A DNA stretch of 64,000 nt from NCBI GenBank assembly GCA_036346225.1, contig JARFIW010001177.1:528501-592500 (forward strand), in the 5' to 3' direction. Under the pieces are notes generated by a model, which had not been told where the DNA came from, did not search any database, and saw nothing but the letters and a program-made list of their open reading frames with translations. The position numbers and the translations under genes are program-made. This DNA is from Platerodrilus igneus. Its lineage: Eukaryota > Arthropoda > Insecta > Coleoptera > Lycidae. Position 1 is the first letter of the stretch. Each line of letters starts with the position of its first letter. Positions 1-11,030 of the stretch are shown here, one piece after another.

Positions 1-1077
1 ATGAGTGTCTGGAAGACTATGTAGCAGTTTAGCGAAATTTGTTGACCATTTTATTAAGTCGAATCCTTCCGATTTAAAAAAGCAATTAGCTCTTGCGAAT
101 GACAAATAGCTGTATCTGAATCATTTTCAGAATAAACCACATCGTCAATATACAAATTTCCTGCAGTTGTATTTGCGGCATTGGGATAATGTTGCCTTTG
201 ATCATCAAGCTGTTAAATTGTGCGTATATCTAAAAAAGGATTAGACTTCAATCTAAAGGGAAGGTGATTAAAAATAAATCTGCGAATGTTTTCATCTTCT
301 GAAAGCGAAATAAAAATTTTTGATATTGGCGATGTTTCGTAAGCACATTAATCGGCAAATACATTTGTTTAATATCTGCAGGCATAGCTATAGGAAATTA
401 GCGAAAATTTAGTAACTGTTTGTAAACTTTAGGCCCTTATACAGGGTGTCATTTAGTGACAAACGTGCAAGGGAGCTAGAGGGAATTTGCATGCCATGTA
501 TTTACTAGAAGGTTTAGTGTTTAAAAATTAAAAAACAAAAACTTTGATATATCATTTTATTTTTAACGCAATTATTCTTTAATAAAGAAGCACAGTACAC
601 ATCTGAAAATATTTATGACAATTCCACTTCGCAAATTTACCATATTATACTCGATCTTAATCGACCGACGTGGTTTCAACATACCCGCCATCTTGATGTT
701 TCTATAAACTATCTGATGATAGCTCGGCTGAATTCGGCTCAAGCGAACATTCGAGTTAACCGTCTTATAAGTATTATATCAACATTGAAGTTTCTGAGCG
801 AATGTTAGTCGTTAAGTATAGAACTACAATAGCACGGTTACTTAAAATCTTGTATGTCGGCAAGTTCAAGCCAATAATATTCAAAGTTAAACGTTTATTA
901 TTTTAAAGCTTAAGATTGTTGTACTTGTAGCGAATTTGGAATTTATCAAAGGTTATTAATTAGAACAATCAATTTTGGACTAATTTGAAGAATTTAAGAC
1001 TAGATTAATTTAAATAAAATCGTACAGTTAATTTCAAATATATTATTTTTTTAATCATTTGCGTTCATTCCATTACG
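1..1077. other. non-coding flank upstream of hAT remnant
   Basis: No open frame of note and no recognisable gene. An ACAGGGTGTC stretch near 436-447 resembles the outer end of many insect DNA transposons, and similar CAGGGTGT ends occur near 10757 (inverted) and 56207. I could not pair any of them into an element with a target-site duplication. Confidence 0.4.
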
Positions 1078-2485
1078 ATGAAGCAGTTCAAAACTACTAA
1101 AAATCAAATTAACAAGAATGAGGCAACTGAAGTTTCTAATTCTGCAACTAGTACGACAAAAGCAGATCCTACAGCACTAGTACAATCGTCATCTTCAAAA
1201 TCAGTTGGTTTAACTAAAGCCCGCTCAGGTAAAGATGGCAAAACAAAAGGAGCGGTAGAATTGTCTGTAGTAGAAGTAGAAAAATATCAAATAGATCTGG
1301 GTACTCTTGAAGGTGGTCCACCTCAGCCGAATATTATTCTTCCAAAAAGTACGTTTGGAGACAAACAGAGATCGTTTGCGTCCTAATATTACGATACATA
1401 TCGATGACTTGAGTACAGTGTAAAACTAGATAAGACATTATGCTTCTTTTGCAGACAATTTATATCTTTTTTGAAAGTACGATACCAGAATGAAAGATTT
1501 GTCGCCAGCGGATTAAGTAACTGGAAAAAACTAAGTAAAGCATTAAAAAAAACATAAAAATTCTTCAAACCATAGTCAGTGTATGTAGCATTTCTTGAGG
1601 TCCGAAATGTGCATAATTAACTAGTCGTACAACATGAAAAAATGGTAGTACAGAACCCGGAGTATATGTTGAAACTAATTGACTTAATTTTGTACTTAAC
1701 ACGCTAGGGACTTCCACTTAAAGGCCATCGCGAAGAAGTGGCATATAACAACCGGTGCAACTCCCTAGAGTTTAATGAAGTTTTGGCCAAATATGGTAAG
1801 AACTTTTTGAGTCATTTAGAACGACATATCACATATTGTAGTCCCATAGTCCAAAATGACGTTATTCACATTGCTTCCCAACTCGTTGTTGAAAAATTTG
1901 TCGAAGAAGTTGCGGGATGGGAAATTTTTTTTTCACCAATGATCGATGAAACTAGGTGTCACAAGCAGGAGCAACTATCACTGATGATTAGATATGTATC
2001 TGGATTGCAAGTTGAAAAACGATTTCTCGGATACTGAATTGCTTCTCTTCTAGAAATGCTGCAAGTTTGAAAAAACTTATTCGACAGTTCTTGACTAAAT
2101 GTAACCTGAAGGATTTTATATTAATCAGACAATTTTACGATGGAGCAAGTGTTGTGTCAGGAAAACATCAAGGTCTTCAGACCAAAATTAGAGAAAAGCA
2201 TTTCCAAGCAGTTTAGATTTATTGCTTTGACATACAATGAATTTAGTAGTTGTCGACAGCTGCGGTAAAGTGTCAGCAGCTGCTGCTGCATTTTTCAACA
2301 TTTTGGAAGCAATATACGTGCATTTTTACGTTTTCCTCGACCGGGTAATTACCCTAATCTTATAAAAGGCCTTGGGTATTAAAACTGGTGGCGAAATGGG
2401 AAGTTTAAGTAGTACTAGGTGGAACTGTCGATAAGAAAATTGTAAATCCGTGTTAAACAATTTACAAGCTATTCGAAATGCCTTA
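1078..2485 (+). pseudogene. hAT transposase, N-terminal part (TTF zinc finger + DUF4371-like)
   Basis: This is the 5' half of a hAT-superfamily transposase of the ZMYM/DUF4371 type. The ATG at 1078 opens a Ser/Thr/Lys-rich leader, then a TTF-type zinc-finger region around 1310-1480 in which CFFCRQF can be read after a stop codon. The DUF4371-like block follows at 1738-2037 with an FFSPMIDET stretch, the position where the family normally has its first catalytic Asp region. Several stops and frameshifts separate these blocks, so no full protein can be made. The gene is cut at 2485 by the Harbinger insertion and resumes at 7037. Family assignment rests on the zinc finger at one end and the classic dimerisation block in the 3' half. 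Confidence 0.72.
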
Positions 2486-2687
2486 GGCCCAACTGCACCG
2501 GTTAAGCTTAAAAGTTAAGTACTACTTAAAAGATTAATGTGACTGCACCATACTTTAAGTGATACTTATACATTCTAAGTTGCACTTAAATATAAGCGGT
2601 ATTTTAAGTTTCACTTAACTTCAAATTTAATACTGTCTCCGTTTATTTGCATACTTTGCTTAATTTAAAATTTACTTCAGACATACA

Positions 2688-4200
2688 ATGAATTTTATTA
2701 TAATAAAAACTGATATACTTGATGATATTGATGTGATGGAGTTGGTGGAATTTGGAATACCAAAAAATATCTATATAAGAGATGACCATTTTCATAGTGT
2801 GAATGATTATACATTTTTTAAAAAATTCAGATTGACAAAGTGTCTGGTACACGTTGGAGTGTATACAAAATCGGGACAGCTCTAGAACGTTTCCCAAAGC
2901 GTAAAGCTTAGCAAATGGACTGTAATTGTATGCAATTGGAGGTAAGGCGCGAAAAACAGTAACATAGGTCAAACCGTAATTAATGCTTGCTTACCTTGCA
3001 ATGTTGTTCACTAATTTACTCCCGCGAAGATAGGTGATGTTTACCGGTCAACGCAACCTGGTCGGGCAGCACCACTTATGCACTCGCGGTTGTAGTTATT
3101 AGGTGTTGAGTCGGTGAAACGATACGAGAGACTCATGTTGGTGAAGCGAAAAGGATTTATCGCTCCGCCATATGTGTAGCACAACAATAATATACGATAA
3201 GGCCATCTATATTGTCAATCGCTGACCTCCAACTGTATGAAGTTTTAACACAAAGGATTCTGTAATGTTCATTTTACCTCTTATAAAAAATCAACTGGAA
3301 TTTTTACTAAATGTTAATTATTCGGTTTCTCTTATAAATCAGCTACTAACAACTTTGCGGTATTATGCAACATGAACTCATTTGGACATGGTAGTGGATT
3401 TTATGGGAATACATTCAACAACAGCTGGTAGAATTGTAAAAAGAACGTCAATTGCTATAGCAAGACTTTATAGGCAATTTGTAAAACTTCCGGCTACACA
3501 GAATGAGCAACACCAAAGTAAGGAAGCTTTTTTTTAAATTTCCCACTTTCCTAATGTAATTGGTGCTATCGATTGCACTCATATTAGAATTCAGTCACCA
3601 GGAGGTGATGACGCAGAAATATTTAGGAATGAGAAAAACTATTTTTCCATCAACGTACGAGCTGTGTGTGACGCAAATGGCAAGTTTATTGACATTGTTG
3701 CGCGTTGGCTAGGTCCAAGCCATAACAGCACTATTTTTAGTCAAAGTAACATAAAAATTAATTTTGAAAATAATAATTTTCGAAATTGTCTTTTATTGCG
3801 AGATGGTGGTTATCCCATTAAAAGTTATTTAATGACTCGATTGCTAAACCCCCAAACTAGAGCAGAACAGCTTTACAACGAATCACATATCAGGACTCGG
3901 AATAAAGTAGAATGCGCCTTTGGAATTATTAAAAGACGATTTCCTTGCTTAACATACGGATGTCACTTAAAAATGGATACAGTGCTTGCAATAATAGTTG
4001 CTACATCAGTGCTATACAACATAGCAAAAGATGCAAATGAAGCAGAGCCAGATATTGATGATGATATGGATGAAGGAGAACTACGCAGACTCTTACAAGA
4101 CGGCGACATTCCCCATATACCTCGCCAGAATGTAGGTCCTGTATTAGGAATGCAGTTTAGAAGTCAATTAATTAATGATTTTTTTTCAAAACTGGCATAA
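2688..4200 (+). pseudogene. Harbinger transposase (HARBI1-like, DDE_Tnp_4), inactivated
   Basis: The ATG at 2688 starts the N-terminal domain (IYIRDDHFHSVNDYTFF), which runs to a stop at 2885. After a MITE-like insert the reading resumes near 3265 with LPLIKNQLEFLL and continues through a frameshift at a T-run near 3530. The catalytic core is at 3538-4200. The first Asp (AIDCTH) and the Glu (NKVECAFGIIK) are present, but the middle motif, normally H-D-S, reads SHNSTIF, so the second catalytic Asp is Asn. The C-terminal end is acidic (DIDDDMDEGE), and AATAAA follows at 4261. In a live element the protein cuts and rejoins DNA at the terminal inverted repeats, together with the SANT partner encoded on the opposite strand. 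Confidence 0.85.
2933..3235. mobile_element. small MITE-like insert inside Harbinger transposase gene
   Basis: The ends are CAATTGGAGGTAAGGCG at 2933 and, on the opposite strand, CAGTTGGAGGTCAGCG from 3235. They match at most positions and are flanked by TATG on both sides (2929-2932 and 3236-3239). The 303-bp interior has no open frame and is less AT-rich than its surroundings. It lies between the N-terminal and middle blocks of the transposase, consistent with later insertion. The superfamily is not clear. Confidence 0.5.
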
Positions 4201-4473
4201 CAGCATTATATTTATAGTTGTTTGTTTAAGTTCAGTATGTAAATAATTTCTATTGTTCTGAATAAAGTACTATAATATGTATTATTTTATTTTTAAGAAA
4301 CTAATTGTAGAAAAATAGTTACACTGTAATTAAAAAAGTATTATGCTTAATTCAAATCATATGCTAATTAAATATTAACGCCCAAAACTGAATCATTTAT
4401 ATAAGACAATGAAACACTAAAATTAAATGCCAAATTCAAATTAAATATTAGAGTTTTTTAAATGTTTTTAATT

Positions 4474-5889
4474 TATTACGTTTATTTTCAACATAATTAA
4501 TAATAAACACGCTCTCGAATAAATTTCTCAACTCAAATCCCTTTTGCCTTTAAAGCGAAAATTTATACGATAAATTAAATAGTCTATGCCTTGTGTAAGG
4601 TATCCCGCAATCTCTTAAATTCTTCGAGAACATCCTGTTTACAATAAGTACGTTTGCTACAAAGTTTCATTATGAACTTATTTATTTTAAAACGACAAGT
4701 TTATGCTACAATTAAATAGTTTATCTCCTGTTTTAGGCACCTGTGATCTTGGTATACATTACAACCCCATATAATGGTTTTCTCTATTGTTCTGATGTAA
4801 AGACTAATTGAAATAAGGTTGCGTACTATCCGATAAAACCCGGGTCTCCAGTTTTAATCGCGCTTCGATAAACGAGGGTTTGCAGTTCGAATTCCTGTTA
4901 GCCAAACTTTTGTTGAATTTGATTCTACAGCTTGTACGTCGAAATATTTTCTACAGTATTCGTCACCGTATTTCAAAAGCAATGCACGTTTGTTTTTTTC
5001 TGTTCGATAACTAGGAGATGTCTAGCGTGGATTGGCGAGTTTCCCCGCGCGTACCCATTTTAATCAGATTTTCTTTTTAGTTTTTTTAGCTGGAGGCCAA
5101 GTGATTTCTTTCTTTGTGTAGGCCTACCTATTCGTTGCCGTGGACTAGCTGCTTTTGTTCGTAGATCACTGCTGTAGTTACGATGGCAGGGTGAATGGAT
5201 CCTGAATACCGCGGCGTTTCTATGTTGACTCACCCCCGACGGCTTGTAAGCTAAGTACCCAGACACATGCAGGTATGCAACTTGTTTTATTTATGTGTGT
5301 CAATGGCATATTCCGCATCAACGTTTGGTGTAGCTACGTGACACTGTAGGAGTATTGTTTGTTGCTGCGATTTGATATTATCGCTCTACATGTGCGATGT
5401 ACTATTTTTAAACATGCTTGACAAAGGAACGCACATGTTTATTCGCTTTACTGACTAGTTTATTTTACAAAAAGTATTAGGTGAAATTTTAAAAACGTTC
5501 GACAAAAGCTCTCATACGTTAATTCTTTCCTACTGATTAGTTATTTTACAAAAAGTATAAGGTAAAATTCTAAAAACGCTTGACAAAAGCTCACATGTTT
5601 ATTTACTGCTGATTAATTTTATTTTGTGTAAATACGAGATGCGCCCTTCGTATCTAATGTACTAAATTGTTCATATCATCTAATTGTTTGCTTTGAAATA
5701 GTCACGCTTAATTTTTTTTTTTGCTTGTTTGTACAGAATCCTTTATTTATTTTTATGTGTTAATAGATAATCGCGGGGATGTACTTTAATTTTTTGTTTT
5801 TTTGGTATGCAGGCGAATCACCCCACTTTCCGCCGTTGGTAGTTAACCTAGTATTCACTTTTCTTCCGGCTACGTCTAGGTACGTAGCA
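4474..5889. mobile_element. LTR-like repeat, copy 1 (1.4 kb) inside Harbinger
   Basis: This stretch is homologous to 32449-33956, for example GATAAATTAAATAG near 4570 and 32627 and CTAGGTACGTAGCA at the right ends. It is flanked by AATT on both sides (4470-4473 and 5890-5893). The ends are short imperfect inverted repeats, TATTACG on the left and TGCTACG on the right when read inward, recalling LTR ends with an eroded TG. It interrupts the 3' end of the Harbinger SANT gene. There is no long ORF. A tandem repeat lies at about 5410-5630. It is probably a solo LTR, but a non-autonomous DNA element with short inverted ends is not excluded. Confidence 0.65.
5410..5630. repeat. degenerate tandem repeat, ~80-bp unit, 2.7 copies
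   Basis: CTTGACAAAGG near 5417, TTCGACAAAAGC near 5499 and CTTGACAAAAGC near 5578 each begin a unit. Units continue with ACATGTTTATT-like and TTTTACAAAAAGTAT blocks in the same order. The array lies within copy 1 of the LTR-like repeat. Confidence 0.6.
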
Positions 5890-6765
5890 AATTGTTGCTT
5901 TTTAATTTCTAGTTCTAATAAAAGACTTCTTTTTTGCAGCTCATGAATCTCAATTTCTCTCTTACTTCTTTCTTGAAAAAGCTTTAACTCCTGCAATATA
6001 TATTGTTCCCTCAGTTTAGCAACCTCCGTATACTGTTTGGACAAATGACTGGTATACAGGCCTTTAACGACTTGGGGTCTTCTTCTATTTGCAGCCCATT
6101 TGTCCAAATTACCTGATGTTAAAGGCTTACTTAAAGGTCTTTTAAATTTTTGGACGCGTGGTCACCCCAATCAACCTGAAAATTAATATAATATTAGATA
6201 TTGTTCATATGTCATTTTGTTTTGTTCAACAATTCACAGCTGATTGAGGAATATGTAGAAAGCTTGTTTAACTTACACTTGTTGCCGCGCTAGTGGTTGC
6301 TGCTGATGATTGGTTATCGCCAACATAAACAATTTCCATTTCGTCCATATCGACGAGATCTTTAGATACGTTAGGAATCGTAACCTCATTGTCCTCACTA
6401 AGGATTATATAAGCCTGATATGTTTTTTTGTTGGTAGTATACAACAAAATCTCTGTAAAAGGATCATTCTTGATCGGATCAATATATATTCCTCTCCCAG
6501 TAGTTCTTGTTTTTCTACTGCAATAAGCTTTCTAACCTCTTTTTTAATCTCATAAAATTTTTAGTGATTCTTTACTACGATGCACTTTTCTTACTTTATT
6601 AAATTGTGCCATTATCTTGTTCCACACCTTATTCTTATTTTTCCATGTTACAGCATCTGTCTTTCTATTTTCGAGAACACCCTTATATTGCGAAATAATG
6701 TTTACTAAACGTAGCTTTTCTTCGCTGGAATAGTTAGCAGTTCGTAGTCTTTTTGCGGATTCCAT
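5760..6765 (-). pseudogene. Harbinger-encoded Myb/SANT-like DNA-binding protein, 3' end replaced
   Basis: On the minus strand the ATG at 6765 opens a Myb/SANT-like domain: NYSSEEKLRLVNIISQYKG, then KNKNKVWNKIMAQFNKV. It is the accessory protein Harbinger elements use with the transposase to bind the ends and enter the nucleus. A stop ends this frame at 6550. The rest of the protein is found at 5890-6107 as a Lys/Glu-rich coiled-coil segment with repeated LLELEIKK-type heptads. The reading frame then runs into the LTR-like repeat (FATYLDVAGR onward), so the last 40 or so residues before the stop at 5760 are not original. The gene is convergent with the transposase gene, the usual Harbinger arrangement. 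Confidence 0.72.
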
Positions 6766-7036
6766 TTAGAGCAAAGCTAAAAGACTTTTCTACAAAAAAG
6801 CTACAAATGAACAATTATTAGCATGTGATAATGAACTACTGTCAAATTTTAGATAATTGTAGTTCACTATAAAGTTAGTCCCAAACGCAACAACATAAAA
6901 TTTCCCTAACTAAATGCCACTTAGGTAAGTACCGCTTAAATGATCACGGTGCAGTTGAGGTCGCAATTAATCTGCCCTTAAATTTAAGTAGAACTTATCT
7001 AAGTTGTAGTTTAAGCGTAAGTGGTGCAGTTGGGTC

Positions 7037-7926
7037 TTAGAGAAAGAATTTGAACAAGCTCGGGACAAGAATACTATAGGTGCACTTATTATACTGGCTT
7101 CAATAACAAAGCCACCATTTGTTGTTTGTTTGTTCGTTTTCATTCAGTGCTACTGATCGCAGTACTAAGCAAATATTTTCAGAGTAAGTATGTAACACTT
7201 GACCGGGCCATTGACATAATAAATAGCACAATTACTAGCTTGGAAGGGAAGAGTAACCAGTTCAACGGTTTGTGGAATGAAATTTTTTTGGAGCCTCTCA
7301 AAGTGTTAAAGAAGAAGGAGCAATAACAAACATTCAATGACTACCTAACTGAATCAACCCTCCGTAAATCAACTCTAGTTCAAATGCCACAAGGAACTAG
7401 TTCTCTCGCATACTGGAAAGTGAAGGTCTACCACCAGGTAATGGACAATATTATCAGCAATTTGAAAAGGCGATTTAAGAATCTTTCTTTTGCAAAGTCG
7501 ATTGATTTCTTCTTAATGCTAGATGTAGATGAAGCTGATAAATTCATAGTCAACTACAAGAATGTATTCAATATCGATAATCCCGTGCTAAAGGCTGAAA
7601 CCTTAGTGACCAGGAATTTGTTCAAAAATAGAAATCTTGAAATCAATTTGAATAATCTGAAAAGTCAAGTGAAGAGCGATCTCATTCTGAATCTATACAA
7701 GTTATGGCAAATTGCTGTAGGCCTTCCGGTGAGCTCATCTGATTGTGAAAGGAGTTTCTCTGCTGTGAAACGAATAAAAACTTGGCTGAGGAACAGAATG
7801 ATCTAGGGCAGATTTTCAAATTTATCTTTGCGCAATGTTGAAAACCAGCTAGTTAAGCAAAAATTGTCGGTTGAAGAAATACTTAATGTCTTTGTTAAAA
7901 AGGATAAAAAATTGAAGTTGATGTAA
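7037..7926 (+). pseudogene. hAT transposase, C-terminal part with dimerisation domain
   Basis: This is the continuation of the gene at 1078-2485, on the right side of the Harbinger insertion. One frame runs from about 7126 to a TAA at 7924 with only two internal stops (7324 and 7804). It contains the hAT C-terminal dimerisation block: LWQIAVGLPVSSSDCERSFS, then KTWLRNRM and, after the TAG, FSNLSLRNVENQL. That Cys-Glu-Arg-x-Phe-Ser signature is diagnostic of the superfamily. AATAAA at about 7999 could be the old polyadenylation signal. I could not define the terminal inverted repeats of the hAT element. Confidence 0.85.
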
Positions 7927-8394
7927 ATGAGTACCAGTTTAGTTTTGTTTTCGTTTAATATTCCATGTTCTTGTTAACCTACATATCAAAGTCTTTTGAA
8001 TAAAAATACTTTATTTGGCATTAATAAAATGGCGAAACCTTTTCTGCGCATTAAAAAATATACCTACTTTTTATAGAGTAGCAACCAAAGTTCACAGATT
8101 TCGCGTTGTTTTCCCGGACACGAAAAAAAATTGATATTTCCATCAAAACTTGTAATTTCATCTCATTAACTGAATATATAATAAAATTTCTATAAGGAGC
8201 AGCAACATTTTATTGCGAAAACAAATAAGAAATTTAAGTACTGCATCTACAATACGGTGATAGTGTAATACGTAGGGTTTAGGGTAATTCCATTCCGTAG
8301 AACCAGGTTTTCTTACCGCAAGATAGTAAAATAATGACGGAAAAGTCGTTTTCTAAAAATAAAAACTAAAAATTTTTACCTTCGACCATTAACC

Positions 8395-9525
8395 GAGAGA
8401 TTGTGCTTCTCGGATCCCCTGCATTTTCAACTTAATTTCACTTTGTCCCCGCGGGCCATTCCAAGAACAATTCTTTAGTTACGCCCATGGTAGTGTTTCT
8501 AACATTTTAAATTTTGCACAAGAATAAAATTTAAATTGATCATTCTTGTGACAAAAAAGGCAAGTATTAGCTGTGCTAGAAACAAATGATTTGGTTTTAT
8601 AATTAAATGTGTCAGTTTTAACAGCTGGCGTGTTGCAAGAAATAGAATATGTGGAGCGTTCTAAATTTTTAAGTGATCCTAGATACAACTAACAAATTCT
8701 TTATAGGACGGTAATTCAACACCGCGCACAGACAATTTGAAAACCTGAACGGTTTCAGCCGCAATTTTCCTTAAACCACAGTTTAAAAATATAAAGTCCA
8801 GTAAGTCTTTTAAACCTAGTTGCTGAGTTGCAGAAATCTTCTCAGCGAAATTTTCTATAAACGCATTTAAACTTGGTGCGGAGTCAGTACAATTTTACAA
8901 ATCGAAGATATTATTAAGATAAAATGTACATAAAGATCGTTTATTTTTATATTTCTTTTTTAATGCGGCCCATAATATTGGGTAGGTCTCCCCACATGGC
9001 ACAATGCCAGCAGTAATTTTGAGTGCAGAACCTGACAATTTGCTTATAAAGTACTGAACTCTCTGGGAGTTGGAGAGTTGCTGATTTAAATGAATATTAG
9101 TTTTAAATACTTGATAGAACAAATTCCATTCCGATAAACTCCTATCAAAGGATGGTACATCAAGAACAAGTAGCGGAACGGCAGCCCGACCTAATTTTGA
9201 AGCGTTTTCGGTAGATTGCGTATTTTTGGATGAATTAATAATTTTACTGCGAGTGTATTATATACGACTGTATAAGTCTTCAAATGCGATTAAACTCTAA
9301 TAATCTGGCAGTGCGGTTGGTTTAACTGATAACGTATTCATTAATACTGTCAGTAATTGACTCAAATTTATTGCGTGTTTCGTCTAAAGTTTCCGTTGTA
9401 ACCAAAAATTATCTGTTCTGTCTACTATCGAACGACGTAATTTTTGTAGTTTGATTAAATAATTTGTTAATGCGTTCGAATATAATTTCCTTCTTACTAT
9501 TTAAAAAATTTAATTTTTGTTCCAT
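8395..9525 (-). pseudogene. BEL/Pao retrotransposon gag fragment (DUF1759-like)
   Basis: The minus-strand ATG at 9525 starts a Lys-rich helical leader. The frame reaches a DUF1759-like block around 8895-9230: SFDRSLSEWNLFYQVFKTNI, FISKLSGSALKI and YPILWAALKKKY in the usual order. Further down, at 8500-8580, CLFCHKNDQFKFYSCAKF resembles the zinc-binding segment that follows in BEL/Pao gag. Stops interrupt the leader (near 9410) and the end of the DUF1759 part (8895). No BEL protease, reverse transcriptase or LTR was found nearby, so this is an isolated fragment. Confidence 0.65.
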
Positions 9526-11030
9526 TTTTAAAGAACAATGCGATAGTGAAGCGAAAAAGTATTTTGTAAATATGTTATAGGAATGAAGTTATTCCAAATG
9601 TTAAATTTCTAGATAAGTGAATGTGATATAGATAATTGCGCATATACTAAACATGAATTTGAATAGATACAAATAATTTTCACGTGTAAACGTTATTAAT
9701 AGAATGAAAAATGCAACATTTTTAACAATAACTTTTAGTTATCACTAAAACGATGGGATTAAATATACATCCAAAGGTCGGAGGTTAGAAATCTGGTTTG
9801 ACAGGGACGATTTTTGCTAGGCTGATCATAAATTTTTTGCCGTAGATAAAGTTAGAAGGACTTGAAGGTGATAACTAAGAACATTTGTGAGAAAAAATAT
9901 TAAAATATTGGCATGTAAAACAAATTCTGCACCAATCCCTACCCAAAGACATTTACCACATAAACTTATCAAGTTATCCAGAATCTTTGACACTGCGTGC
10001 TATGAGGAAACTTGATGCATAACACTGTTAAACACAAAATTATAACATATTATACTGTTTATAGCAAATTAACCATTTTGCAAAAGCCATATAATTTATA
10101 TTTCTGCCACAGAGTCCTAGCAGAACGAGTTAACAATCGCGAATGAATGTGCGACGGGTAACCAATTATATGCATGCAGCAGCGCATTGGATATGGTAAA
10201 AGTGCCAAACTATACTGTAAATAAATGGATGTCTGCAAAAAAGTGTTTTTCCGTTCTCTTCAAGAATCGTTTTTCAGACGGAGTCGTCTTTTTGCAACAA
10301 TGTTTGGAACAACTAAAACAGGGGTGCCAGTAATAAAATAATTTTTTTCCGCTTATTTGTGGAACTTCTATAAAAAAAAGTAACGTCGAATAGGAACAAC
10401 GTAGCACAACATTAAAACAACTTGAGACAACGTTTAAAATCATAATTTTTTTAAAACCGTGTTCTAACTTTACATATCGATTCTACGTTATGAATACAGA
10501 ATATGGGTTTTTAATGACTTTTGGATGTTCTTTTCATCATAATGTATAGAAATGTTTTAAAAAAAGTTCCGAAACATTTTTATAAGCCAAGGTCAGTTTT
10601 GGCTTTTTTGCATTAAAGGTCTACGCAAAATTTAGAACGCGAAGACAAAAGAACACTAGAAATAAGTATGCAAAAACCGTAAAGTATAATAGGACTTTAT
10701 AGCATTAATCTTTTTTGTGTAGAATCGCTCTTCCTAATATTGACGCATTATTTCAAGACACCCTGTTAGGTTAGTCATGCATTGTCTTTCAAGAAAGCTG
10801 TAGGACAAACGATACGTTAGCTTCCTCTCAGCTGCCAACTGCTGATGGGGAACTTTGTCGACTTAAGGAACCTTTACCCGCATGGAAGAATTTTTGTCTG
10901 TTTTAGATATACCCTGTTTGAGTAACAACCATTTTTACTCAATTTAAGATACACCGCGCCAGGTAAAATATACATTGATTATTTACAAAACAAATGTGTT
11001 CAAGGTACGGAGCGAAAGTAGTATACTCTC
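9526..11030. other. no gene recognised
   Basis: AT-rich, with no supported gene. A minus-strand 77-codon frame at 10210-10443 shows no domain. Two inverted CAGGGTGT-like ends lie at about 10757 and 10911 and might be edges of small decayed DNA transposons. Confidence 0.4.

Larger units (their letters stand above)
2486..7036 (+). mobile_element. PIF/Harbinger DNA transposon, 4551 bp, inserted in hAT gene
   Basis: The ends are inverted: GGCCCAACTGCACC at 2486 and GGTGCAGTTGGGTC at 7036, matching at 13 of 14 positions. The flanks are a 3-bp duplication TTA (2483-2485 and 7037-7039), which is the hallmark target site of PIF/Harbinger. Inside are the two genes this superfamily carries: a DDE transposase on the plus strand (2688-4200) and a Myb/SANT-like DNA-binding protein on the minus strand (ending near 6765). 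Subterminal DNA on both sides is packed with TTAAGT-like motifs and a second copy of the CTGCACC motif (near 2543 and 6950), plausibly transposase binding sites. Two later insertions sit inside. The transposase is dead, so this copy cannot move on its own. Confidence 0.9.

Noticed and set aside
4830..4895. tRNA-like stretch with GCAGTTCGAATTCCTG
   Set aside because: Only the B-box-like part is present. It is shared with copy 2 of the LTR-like repeat (32760-32830) in a form that does not fold as a tRNA.
436..10767. ACAGGGTGTC near 436 and its inverse near 10757 as ends of one transposon
   Set aside because: Sequences diverge right after the shared ten bases and no target duplication matches; the hAT, Harbinger and BEL pieces between them do not form one element.
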